The translations under genes and the position numbers were made by a program. The notes under the pieces are model-generated. The model saw nothing but the letters and a program-made list of their open reading frames with translations, was not told the origin of the DNA and searched no databases. A DNA stretch of 6,209 nucleotides from Anaerolineales bacterium (GTDB lineage Bacteria > Chloroflexota > Anaerolineae > 4572-78 > NAK82): NCBI GenBank assembly GCA_024643945.1, contig JAHELX010000373.1, positions 1-6,209 of the forward strand, read 5' to 3'. Positions 1 through 5,442 of the stretch are shown here, in pieces (position 1 is the first letter of the stretch; every line of letters starts with the position of its first letter).

Positions 1-1
1 C

Positions 2-274
2 ATGGTCTACCCGTCCACCTTCCGTCCCGGTAACCTGGGCTATGGCGACCCATCGGCTCATCCCTACGACGTGGTGTATCGCAGCCAACAGGCAGCCGAA
101 GCGCGGGTGCCTCCTTCTACACGGGTCCGGCCCTGGCTGCAGGCCTATTGGTACACACTGGACGAGATGCTGCTGCAAAAGCAGGCGGCGGACGACGCCG
201 GTGCGTTCGGATGGACCTTTTGGAACGCTGGCGGTGCATATAAAGAAGAACTATTCGCCGGCGAACAGCAGTAA
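2..274 (+). CDS. Putative glycoside hydrolase, DUF4015 family (C-terminal fragment)
   Basis: This is the last ~90 residues of a protein whose start lies left of the window; the ATG at position 2 is most likely an internal methionine because the domain is already under way. Visible family features are the MVYPS strand at the beginning, a P-Y-D-V-V-Y-R-S segment (residues 21-28), RPWLQAY (43-49), a helix rich in Q and A, and GWTFWNAGGAY (70-80). These match the end of the TIM-barrel-like domain called putative glycosyl hydrolase DUF4015 (Pfam PF13200, recalled from memory). Members are usually extracytoplasmic, but the signal peptide and active-site residues cannot be seen here, and the substrate is unknown. 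The gene ends with TAA about 110 bases before the next gene, which has its own promoter, so it is probably a separate transcription unit. Confidence 0.8.
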   Translation: MVYPSTFRPGNLGYGDPSAHPYDVVYRSQQAAEARVPPSTRVRPWLQAYWYTLDEMLLQKQAADDAGAFGWTFWNAGGAYKEELFAGEQQ

Positions 275-287
275 ACTACCACCTCAC

Positions 288-316
288 TTCTCATATCTTA
301 AGACTTGCGCTATAAT
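288..316 (+). promoter_or_regulatory. Sigma70-type promoter for the argG cluster
   Basis: A perfect TATAAT -10 box lies at 311-316, with TTCTCA (4 of 6 matches to TTGACA) at 288-293 and an ideal 17-bp spacer. Transcription would start near 323 and leave a leader of about 60 nt before the first gene of the cluster at 384. It lies in an AT-rich gap right after the upstream stop codon, where a promoter is expected. No ARG-box-like palindrome for ArgR was recognised around it. Confidence 0.65.
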
Positions 317-339
317 GGTTAAAACTTAATGCAATCATG

Positions 340-355
340 CCGGGCCGCGACCCGG
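340..355 (+). other. Short GC hairpin in the leader of the argG cluster
   Basis: CCGGG at 340-344 can pair with CCCGG at 351-355 around a six-base loop, with a possible G-T pair outside. No T-run follows, so it is not a standard terminator. It sits in the predicted leader between the promoter and the Shine-Dalgarno sequence and might stabilise the mRNA or tune expression. A role is inference only. Confidence 0.3.
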
Positions 356-383
356 TGTCTATCCCTTCTCAGGAGGTTCTAAC

Positions 384-596
384 ATGGAACTCGAACCGAA
401 ACAACGAAACGCACTCCTCGTCGGTGCCCTGATAGGGGCGATGCTGGGAGCTGGGACCGGCTGGTTCCTGGCACAACCGGCAGAAGGTGATTTTGGCGAA
501 GCGAGGAAGCCGATTCGCCCTGGCGATGTGCTCAAGCTCGTCAAGACTTCTGTAAACCTGCTGCGCGATTTGGACGACCTGCGCTTTCGAATGTAG
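384..596 (+). CDS. Small glycine-zipper membrane protein (YtxH-like)
   Basis: A 70-residue protein with a single membrane segment at about residues 10-29. That segment carries a perfect glycine zipper, G14-x3-G18-x3-G22-x3-G26, a spacing that favours helix packing and oligomer formation in the membrane. A short charged N-terminus precedes it, and a soluble tail of ~40 residues ends in a charged, helix-prone stretch (residues 48-70). This resembles small YtxH-domain proteins, whose molecular role is poorly known. The start is well supported by a perfect AGGAGG at 371-376, seven bases before the ATG. The gene is first after the promoter at 288-316 and ends 27 bases before argG, so co-transcription is likely. 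The function is unknown and the YtxH assignment rests on architecture rather than a strong sequence match. Confidence 0.75.
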   Translation: MELEPKQRNALLVGALIGAMLGAGTGWFLAQPAEGDFGEARKPIRPGDVLKLVKTSVNLLRDLDDLRFRM

Positions 597-623
597 TGTC
601 GTATAAATCCAAGGAGAGATCTC

Positions 624-1901
624 ATGCCAGCCCAACGTCAACCAGAACCAGAAGTCAAAAAGGCAGTGCTCGCTTATTCCGGCGGCCTGGACACGTCGGT
701 CATCGTCCCCTGGCTCAAGAATAACTACGGTTGCGAGGTCATCTGCGTCACAGCCAACCTGGGTCAGGGGGAAGAACTGGAGGGATTGGAAGAAAAAGCC
801 TTAGCCTCCGGTGCCAGCAAGGCGTACATAGAAGACCTGCGTGAGGAGTTCATCACTGACTACATTTACCCCACTCTGATGGCCGGTGCCATCTACGAGC
901 GTAAATATCTGCTGGGTACTTCCTTCGCGCGGCCGATCATCGCTCGCCGCCAGGTGGATATCGCCGAGATCGAGGGCGCCGACGCCGTAGCTCATGGCTG
1001 CACCGGCAAAGGCAACGACCAGGTCCGCTTTGAGTTGACTTACCAGGCCCTCAACCCTCGTCTCAAAGTGATCGCTCCCTGGCGCGAGTGGGACATCCGC
1101 TCTCGCGAGGACGCCCTGGATTATGCCATAGAACACAACATACCCGTCAGTGCTACCGAAAAGAGCATCTACAGCCGCGACCGCAACATCTGGCATCTGA
1201 GTCATGAAGGGGGCATCCTGGAAGATCCATGGCAGGAACCGGAAGAGGCGATGTACCAACTGAGCGTTGCTCCGGAGAAGGCACCTGACGAGCCAGAATA
1301 TGTGACCATCGATTTTCTGCAGGGGGTGCCCAAGCGAGTCAATGGTGTGGCCATGGGTCCTATCTCGCTGCTGGAGACGCTGAACGAAATGGGCGGCCGC
1401 CACGGCGTTGGGCGTGTGGACATCGTGGAGAATCGGCTGGTCGGCATGAAGAGCCACGGCGTCTACGAGACACCCGGCGGCACCATCCTGGTTGAAGCAC
1501 ACCAGGCGCTGGAGCAGCTTTGCCTGGACAAAGAAACACTCCACTACAAACAGCAAATCGCTCTCAAATATGCCGACCTGGTTTACAACGGCCAATGGTA
1601 CACGCCACTGCGTGAAGCCCTCGACGCTTTTGTGCGGGTCACCCAGCAGAGCATGACGGGCCAGGTACGATGTAAACTCTACAAAGGAAACGTCATCCTG
1701 GTCGGGCGGCGCAGTCCCTATAGCCTGTATCGTGAGGATTTTGCCACCTTCGGTGAGGATGACGTGTACAACCAGGCCGATGCCGAGGGCTTTATCAAAC
1801 TCTTTGGGCTGCCTCTCAAAGTGAACGCTATGCTGGATCTGGAAGGTGCACGACGTGGTGTGCACGAAGAACCAGACTATAGCAAGTTTAAGCGAGACTA
1901 A
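624..1901 (+). CDS. argG: Argininosuccinate synthase
   Basis: Catalyses ATP-dependent condensation of citrulline and aspartate to argininosuccinate, the penultimate step of arginine synthesis, in the cytosol as a homotetramer. The N-terminal nucleotide-binding (PP-loop) motif AYSGGLDTS is at residues 17-25, TANLGQG at 43-49, [10 protein letters not shown] at 95-104, and the second family signature [12 protein letters not shown] at 125-136, which contributes to aspartate and citrulline binding. The C-terminal half follows the family closely (for example [14 protein letters not shown] and [12 protein letters not shown]). At 425 residues it is slightly longer than the usual ~400, with about ten extra N-terminal residues. 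AAGGAG at 611-616, seven bases upstream of the ATG, supports this start. Its TAA stop shares one base with the ATG of the next gene. argH lies about 1.4 kb downstream rather than adjacent. Confidence 0.98.
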   Translation: MPAQRQPEPEVKKAVLAYSGGLDTSVIVPWLKNNYGCEVICVTANLGQGEELEGLEEKALASGASKAYIEDLREEFITDYIYPTLMAGAIYERKYLLGTSFARPIIARRQVDIAEIEGADAVAHGCTGKGNDQVRFELTYQALNPRLKVIAPWREWDIRSREDALDYAIEHNIPVSATEKSIYSRDRNIWHLSHEGGILEDPWQEPEEAMYQLSVAPEKAPDEPEYVTIDFLQGVPKRVNGVAMGPISLLETLNEMGGRHGVGRVDIVENRLVGMKSHGVYETPGGTILVEAHQALEQLCLDKETLHYKQQIALKYADLVYNGQWYTPLREALDAFVRVTQQSMTGQVRCKLYKGNVILVGRRSPYSLYREDFATFGEDDVYNQADAEGFIKLFGLPLKVNAMLDLEGARRGVHEEPDYSKFKRD

Positions 1902-2353
1902 TGGAAAATCAAACCCTGGCTCGTGTCGAGGCATATTTGTCAAATCAGCCCGACGTGGTCGCCGCCTATCTTTTCGGTTCGGCGGCTGCCAACCTGGACC
2001 ATGCACAGAGTGACGTGGACGTGGCTCTTTTGCTACCCGAGTATTTAAGCCGATCAGCCGCCTTGGAGCTTCAATTAAAAGTGATGGCCGACCTGGAAGA
2101 TATTTGTGGTCGGCAGGTGGATGTGGTGATCCTCAATACTGCCTCACCGCTATTGTGCTTTCAGGTCTTCAAACATGGTCGGCTCCTGGCAGAGCGAGAC
2201 CGCAAAGGGAGAGCCCTGTTCGAGATGCGGGCGCGCAGCCTGTACTACGACTTTAAGCCTTACTATGACTTACAGGTATCACAATTTACCAGGCGCCTGC
2301 GTGAAAAAGGACTGGGATATGGATACAGACCCCATCCTGACCCGTCTTCATAA
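1901..2353 (+). CDS. mntA: MntA-type nucleotidyltransferase antitoxin (MNT domain)
   Basis: A 150-residue minimal nucleotidyltransferase of the DNA polymerase beta superfamily. The diagnostic GSx10DxD motif is complete: G26-S27 then D38 and D40. A third acidic residue, D74 in QVDVVIL, completes the metal-binding triad. In characterised MntA/HepT pairs this enzyme neutralises the HEPN ribonuclease by adding AMP units to a tyrosine next to the toxin active site. The partner is encoded directly downstream and overlaps it by 35 bases. The ATG overlaps the argG stop codon (TAATG), and no independent Shine-Dalgarno is obvious, so translation is probably coupled to argG. The C-terminal residues 135-150 lie in the overlap with the toxin gene and look less constrained. 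All catalytic residues are present, so it appears functional. Confidence 0.88.
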   Translation: MENQTLARVEAYLSNQPDVVAAYLFGSAAANLDHAQSDVDVALLLPEYLSRSAALELQLKVMADLEDICGRQVDVVILNTASPLLCFQVFKHGRLLAERDRKGRALFEMRARSLYYDFKPYYDLQVSQFTRRLREKGLGYGYRPHPDPSS

Positions 2354-2738
2354 ACTAGACGACTACCTGACCAAACTGCGTGCCAGGGTCAGCTTGTCTG
2401 ACGTGGAGTATCTGGCCGATAGTGACCAGCAAGATATCGTTGAACGCAACCTTCAGCTTGCTATCCAGACCTGCATTGACGTGGCTAACTATATCATTGC
2501 CTACGAGGGACTTCGCTCCGCCGATAAGCTTGAAAACGTGTTTGCAGTCCTGGGCGAAGCGGACATTATTCCAATGGATCTGGCCTCGCGTATGGTGGGA
2601 ATGGTTCGCTTTCGAAATATCCTGGTCCACAACTACCTGGATATAGACTCGAGCCTGGTTTATGAACATCTGACACACCGACTGGACGATTTTGAGGCAT
2701 TTGCCCGCGCGATTTTGCGGTTCGTCGAAGGAGGATGA
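2319..2738 (+). CDS. hepT: HepT-type HEPN ribonuclease toxin (DUF86)
   Basis: A 139-residue all-helical HEPN protein. The catalytic RX4HXY motif is intact as RNILVHNY: R99, H104 and Y106. In the characterised family the Arg and His cleave RNA, and the Tyr is the residue AMPylated by the MNT antitoxin. Family features also include the E-R-N-L-Q-L-A-I-Q helix near residues 42-50 and the AYEGLRS turn at 61-67. The reading frame is open further upstream (from 2175), but the ATG at 2319 is preferred: AAGGA at 2307-2311 lies seven bases before it, and the domain begins there (MDTDPIL). The upstream stretch encodes cysteine- and threonine-rich, non-family sequence in the shadow of mntA. The start lies inside mntA, giving a 35-base overlap and likely coupled translation. 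The toxin target cannot be told from sequence. Confidence 0.87.
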   Translation: MDTDPILTRLHKLDDYLTKLRARVSLSDVEYLADSDQQDIVERNLQLAIQTCIDVANYIIAYEGLRSADKLENVFAVLGEADIIPMDLASRMVGMVRFRNILVHNYLDIDSSLVYEHLTHRLDDFEAFARAILRFVEGG

Positions 2739-2740
2739 AT

Positions 2741-2782
2741 CGCAATACGCAATACGCAATACGAAGTACTTGATACGCCATA
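2741..2782. repeat. Heptanucleotide tandem array, six units (CGCAATA)
   Basis: Six consecutive 7-bp units follow the hepT stop codon almost at once. The first three (2741-2761) are perfect CGCAATA; the next three are degenerate: CGAAGTA, CTTGATA, CGCCATA. All six start with C and end in TA. The degenerate part contains the 8-bp palindrome AAGTACTT (2764-2771). The same unit occurs again before argH at 3232-3252. The array fills most of the gap between hepT and the DUF423 gene and is not coding. Confidence 0.85.
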
Positions 2783-2811
2783 CTCACTCACAGCGTAGGG
2801 AGATCCACACT

Positions 2812-3180
2812 ATGGAGCGTATTTTCTTCATCTTAGGGTCCCTGTCCGGTCTGATCGCCGTGGCTACCGGCGCTTTCGGCGCGCACTCGCTGCGTGATCA
2901 TCTCTCTGCTGACCTGCTGGCCACCTTTGAAACCGGCGCGCGCTATCAAATGTACCACGCGCTGGCGTTGCTGCTCGCAGCCTGGGCCACTACCCGCTGG
3001 CCTGGCCCCTTGACGAACGCGGCCGGCTGGCTCTTTGTCGCAGGCACGCTGATCTTTTCGGGCAGTCTTTACGCTCTCAGTCTCAGCGGACTGCGTTGGC
3101 CGGGAGCCATCACGCCCGTGGGCGGCGTTGCCTTCATCGGCGGCTGGCTCTGCCTGGCCTTGGCCGCTTGGAGAGGGTAA
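2812..3180 (+). CDS. DUF423 integral membrane protein
   Basis: A 122-residue protein with about four membrane helices (roughly residues 4-22, 46-62, 70-91 and 99-119). Conserved family features are GAFGAH at residues 20-25, TGARYQMYHALALL at 41-54, and the glycine/serine-rich GTLIFSGSLYAL at 78-89. A final A-I-T-P-V-G-G segment at 99-105 leads into the last helix. Length matches the family (about 120-130; E. coli YgdD and B. subtilis YwdK are relatives). Biochemical function is unknown. The frame is open upstream through the heptad repeat, but the ATG at 2812 is chosen because AGGGAG at 2797-2802 precedes it and the first helix begins right after it. It lies between two heptad arrays and between the toxin and argH, with no functional link to arginine synthesis that I can see. 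Confidence 0.9.
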   Translation: MERIFFILGSLSGLIAVATGAFGAHSLRDHLSADLLATFETGARYQMYHALALLLAAWATTRWPGPLTNAAGWLFVAGTLIFSGSLYALSLSGLRWPGAITPVGGVAFIGGWLCLALAAWRG

Positions 3181-3205
3181 GGACTTGTTGGAAGATCATC
3201 GAAGT

Positions 3206-3229
3206 GGGGTGAATTGGGGCTTCATCCCC
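3206..3229 (+). other. Hairpin with two alternative pairings upstream of argH
   Basis: GGGGTGAA (3206-3213) can pair with TTCATCCCC (3221-3229), leaving one bulged T and a seven-base loop. A second G-run at 3216-3219 can instead pair with the same CCCC (3226-3229) around a six-base loop. The two structures exclude each other. No T-run follows, so this is not a standard terminator. It precedes the heptad repeat and argH. A regulatory role is speculative. Confidence 0.35.
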
Positions 3230-3231
3230 TA

Positions 3232-3252
3232 CGTAGTACGCAATACGCAATA
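3232..3252. repeat. Heptanucleotide tandem array, three units (CGCAATA)
   Basis: One degenerate unit CGTAGTA (3232-3238) is followed by two perfect CGCAATA units (3239-3252). The first unit lies in the palindrome CTACGTAG (3229-3236). It has the same unit and orientation as the six-unit array at 2741-2782, so the two arrays form direct repeats on either side of the DUF423 gene. The array ends 15 bases before the argH start codon. Confidence 0.8.
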
Positions 3253-3267
3253 CTTTTGGGTAAGGCT

Positions 3268-4638
3268 ATGACTACACTATGGGGTGGGCGCTTCACCGAC
3301 CGTCCCGACGACCAGATGCGTCGCTTTGGCGATTCTATCAGCTTCGATATACGGCTTTGGGAGGCCGATATCGCCGCCAGCCTGGCCTACGCCAAGGCAC
3401 TGGCGCGCGCTGGTGTCATTGACGAGGACGACCGCTACGCATTGCTGGAAGGGTTGGCCCGGGTGCGCACTGAGTTGGCCGACGGCGAGTTTGTCGTGCA
3501 GCCCGACGACGAGGACATCCACACCGCCATCGAGCGGCGGTTGGAAGAGTTGGTGGGACGGGTAGCCGGCAAGCTTCACACCGGTCGCTCGCGCAACGAC
3601 CAGGTTGCTACTGACACGCGTCTCTACGTGCGCGATCAGATTGCCCAACTGCGGCAACATCTGGCCCGGCTGCAGCGTGCCATCGTAGACAAGGCCAAAG
3701 TCCATATAGAGCTGCTGATGCCTGGCTACACGCACCTGCAACCGGCCCAACCGGTGCGTTTCAGCCATTGGCTGCTCAGCTTCTTCTGGATGTTGCAGCG
3801 CGATCGGGACCGGCTGGACGGGCTGGTGCGTCGGGTGAACGTCCTCCCCCTGGGCGCGGGAGCGCTCAGCGGCAATCCGTTGGGGATTGATCAATCCTAC
3901 CTGGCGCGTGAACTGGGCTTCAGCGCCATAGCTCTCAACAGCATGGATGTCGTCGGCGACCGGGACTACCTGGTTGAGTTCTTGAGTTGGGCCAGCCTGA
4001 CCCAGATTCACCTCAGCCGGCTGGCCGAGGACCTCATCCTCTACAGCAGTCATGAGTTTGGCTTTGTGGAAATCGCCGAGGCCTATGCGACTGGCTCAAG
4101 TTTGATGCCACAGAAGAAGAACGCCGACTCGCTGGAACTGATACGCGGCAAAACGGGGCGCGTGGTCGGGGGCCTGGTAGGCATGTTGATGGTGCTCAAA
4201 GGATTACCCACTACCTACAACAAGGATCTGCAAGAGGATAAAGAGGCTTTGTTCGACGCCATTGACACGCTGACTATGACGCTGCCTGTCGCTGCTGGCG
4301 TCATCGAGACCCTGGTCGTTCATCCTGAGCGGATGCAGGCTGCTCTCACCGACGAAATGCTCGCTACTGAGTTGGCCGACTACCTGGTAATGAAGGGTAT
4401 CCCCTTCCGGGAAGCACACCATCTGGTGGGGCAGGTGGTCCAAAAGGCGTTGGCGCAGGGCGTTGGTCTGCGAGACTTGCTCCTCTCCGATTACCAGGAT
4501 GTGTCAAAAATGTTTCGCCGGGATTTGATGACCTGGCTGAATTTTGAGCGGGCCGTCGAGCGCCGAGACTCGATCGGAGGCACAGCGCGGGCGTCGGTGG
4601 AAACGCAACTGGCAATGGCAGAGCATCTATTGGAGTAA
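3268..4638 (+). CDS. argH: Argininosuccinate lyase
   Basis: Splits argininosuccinate into arginine and fumarate, the last step of arginine synthesis; a cytosolic homotetramer of the fumarase/aspartase superfamily. Family features in order: LWGGRF at residues 4-9, EDIHTAIE at 82-89, KLHTGRSRNDQVATD at 102-116, GYTHLQPAQPVRFSHW at 153-168 with the active-site His156, and the flexible signature loop GSSLMPQKKNADS at 276-288 carrying the catalytic serine. YNKDLQEDKE follows. At 456 residues it has the normal family length. An in-frame TTG at 3214 would add 18 residues, but those are translated from the heptad repeat. The ATG at 3268 begins with the expected M-T-T-L-W-G-G. The ribosome site is weak (GGGTAAGG at 3258-3265, very close to the ATG). 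No clear promoter was seen just upstream, so read-through from the argG promoter is possible. Confidence 0.98.
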   Translation: MTTLWGGRFTDRPDDQMRRFGDSISFDIRLWEADIAASLAYAKALARAGVIDEDDRYALLEGLARVRTELADGEFVVQPDDEDIHTAIERRLEELVGRVAGKLHTGRSRNDQVATDTRLYVRDQIAQLRQHLARLQRAIVDKAKVHIELLMPGYTHLQPAQPVRFSHWLLSFFWMLQRDRDRLDGLVRRVNVLPLGAGALSGNPLGIDQSYLARELGFSAIALNSMDVVGDRDYLVEFLSWASLTQIHLSRLAEDLILYSSHEFGFVEIAEAYATGSSLMPQKKNADSLELIRGKTGRVVGGLVGMLMVLKGLPTTYNKDLQEDKEALFDAIDTLTMTLPVAAGVIETLVVHPERMQAALTDEMLATELADYLVMKGIPFREAHHLVGQVVQKALAQGVGLRDLLLSDYQDVSKMFRRDLMTWLNFERAVERRDSIGGTARASVETQLAMAEHLLE

Positions 4639-4645
4639 AAGCTTT

Positions 4646-4659
4646 CCCGCAGCCCGCAG
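4646..4659. repeat. Two tandem CCCGCAG units after argH
   Basis: CCCGCAG occurs twice in direct succession just after the argH stop codon. It is a seven-base unit, like the CGCAATA arrays, but of different sequence. The 74-base gap here holds no convincing terminator and no clear promoter. With only two copies, chance is possible. Confidence 0.4.
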
Positions 4660-4712
4660 GCAGCATCAAGATGTGGCATAGTCAAAATTTGGCGAGGCAC
4701 TGAGAACGCATT

Positions 4713-5432
4713 TTGTTCGAAGGACTTATCTACCAGTTCGTCTACAAACTAGGGCGGCACCGGTTCTTAAATATTCGCCTGAGGCACTGGCTCATCTTAT
4801 TGTGCATCGTCCTGCCGGTGATGATGTGGCTGAGAGTCTGGGGGGCAGACCGCGTCACAGCGATCCTCGTTAGCCTGGGCGCGACGAGTGTCCTGGTCGC
4901 GATTTGGTGGGCCGGACGCCAACATTACGTGCGCTTTGTGGAACATGTCCGCGGCGTGGCATCTGCGACTCCGCCAGGGAAAATAGAGGAAGCAAGTGGT
5001 GGGGCGAGCCGGGGACCGGTCGATCCCTCTTCAGCCGGGTCTCCTCTGCCAGCTATGAGCAAAGTGCGCGTGCGCGCCACCGGCGTCTTCGAGGTGAGCG
5101 GTATGCGCCGTTACCTCGTCGAAACATTTGCCGACTACACCACCTTTGAGACCCGCGAACATTGCGTCATGGCCCAGATGCCCTTGAGCCGCTTTTTGTT
5201 GTTAGGCACGTTCGACCGGGACGAGGTTGGCTGGTGGTATACCTTCTTCCGACCCGGGATGATCCGCTCGGTGAGTGGCGGTATGCTCTACTACGGCCTG
5301 CGTCCGCGCCCCGCTTTACAACTGCAGATTGCTGCTGATCACCAGAGCGAGGTTCTATATCTCTCGTTTGACAACGAGGCGACTCGCTCGTTGGTTCTGG
5401 CGGACCTACAGCTTGATGCAACTCCTGGATGA
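4713..5432 (+). CDS. Unrecognised membrane protein with two N-terminal helices
   Basis: A 239-residue protein I do not recognise. The N-terminus is basic and aromatic (residues 1-25) and is followed by two membrane helices at about 26-43 and 48-66. A low-complexity linker rich in G, S, P and A spans about 82-115. A C-terminal soluble domain (~117-236) has alternating hydrophobic strands and a final helix (N-E-A-T-R-S-L-V-L-A-D-L), a layout reminiscent of bacterial PH-like domains; that comparison is inference. The start is TTG: an in-frame TGA at 4701-4703 leaves no ATG or GTG upstream, and the first in-frame ATG would remove much of the first helix. Only a weak GAG at 4702-4704 serves as a ribosome site, so expression may be low or the start misjudged. 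It lies 74 bases after argH and converges on the FHA gene, with ten bases between stop codons. Confidence 0.75.
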   Translation: MFEGLIYQFVYKLGRHRFLNIRLRHWLILLCIVLPVMMWLRVWGADRVTAILVSLGATSVLVAIWWAGRQHYVRFVEHVRGVASATPPGKIEEASGGASRGPVDPSSAGSPLPAMSKVRVRATGVFEVSGMRRYLVETFADYTTFETREHCVMAQMPLSRFLLLGTFDRDEVGWWYTFFRPGMIRSVSGGMLYYGLRPRPALQLQIAADHQSEVLYLSFDNEATRSLVLADLQLDATPG

Positions 5433-5442
5433 TAATGGTTCT

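Noticed and set aside
254..265. Perfect 12-bp palindrome TTCGCCGGCGAA near the end of the DUF4015 gene, considered as a terminator
   Set aside because: It lies inside the coding region, can form only a short stem, and has no following T-run.
337..432. Possible leader peptide starting at ATG 337 and overlapping the first cluster gene
   Set aside because: No Shine-Dalgarno sequence precedes it, it has few arginine codons, and it runs through the strong ribosome site of the real gene.
801..2006. 401-codon open frame antisense to argG
   Set aside because: It is the complement of a well-conserved argG with high GC at third positions, shows no recognisable domain and has no supporting promoter or ribosome site.
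2175..2318. Upstream extension of the HEPN toxin frame
   Set aside because: The 48 extra residues are a shadow of mntA with no HEPN similarity; a ribosome site supports the start at 2319.
2741..2782. Heptad array considered as a CRISPR array
   Set aside because: The units are 7 bp and directly adjacent with no spacers, and no cas genes are present.
2692..2811. Upstream extension of the DUF423 frame
   Set aside because: It would translate the end of hepT and the heptad repeat; a ribosome site and the first membrane helix support the start at 2812.
3277..4053. 258-codon open frame antisense to argH
   Set aside because: It mirrors conserved argH codons and has no family features.
4093..4131. 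Alanine instead of proline after KKN in the ArgH signature loop
   Set aside because: As far as I recall, KKNAD is a normal variant in bacterial argininosuccinate lyases, and the catalytic residues are unchanged.
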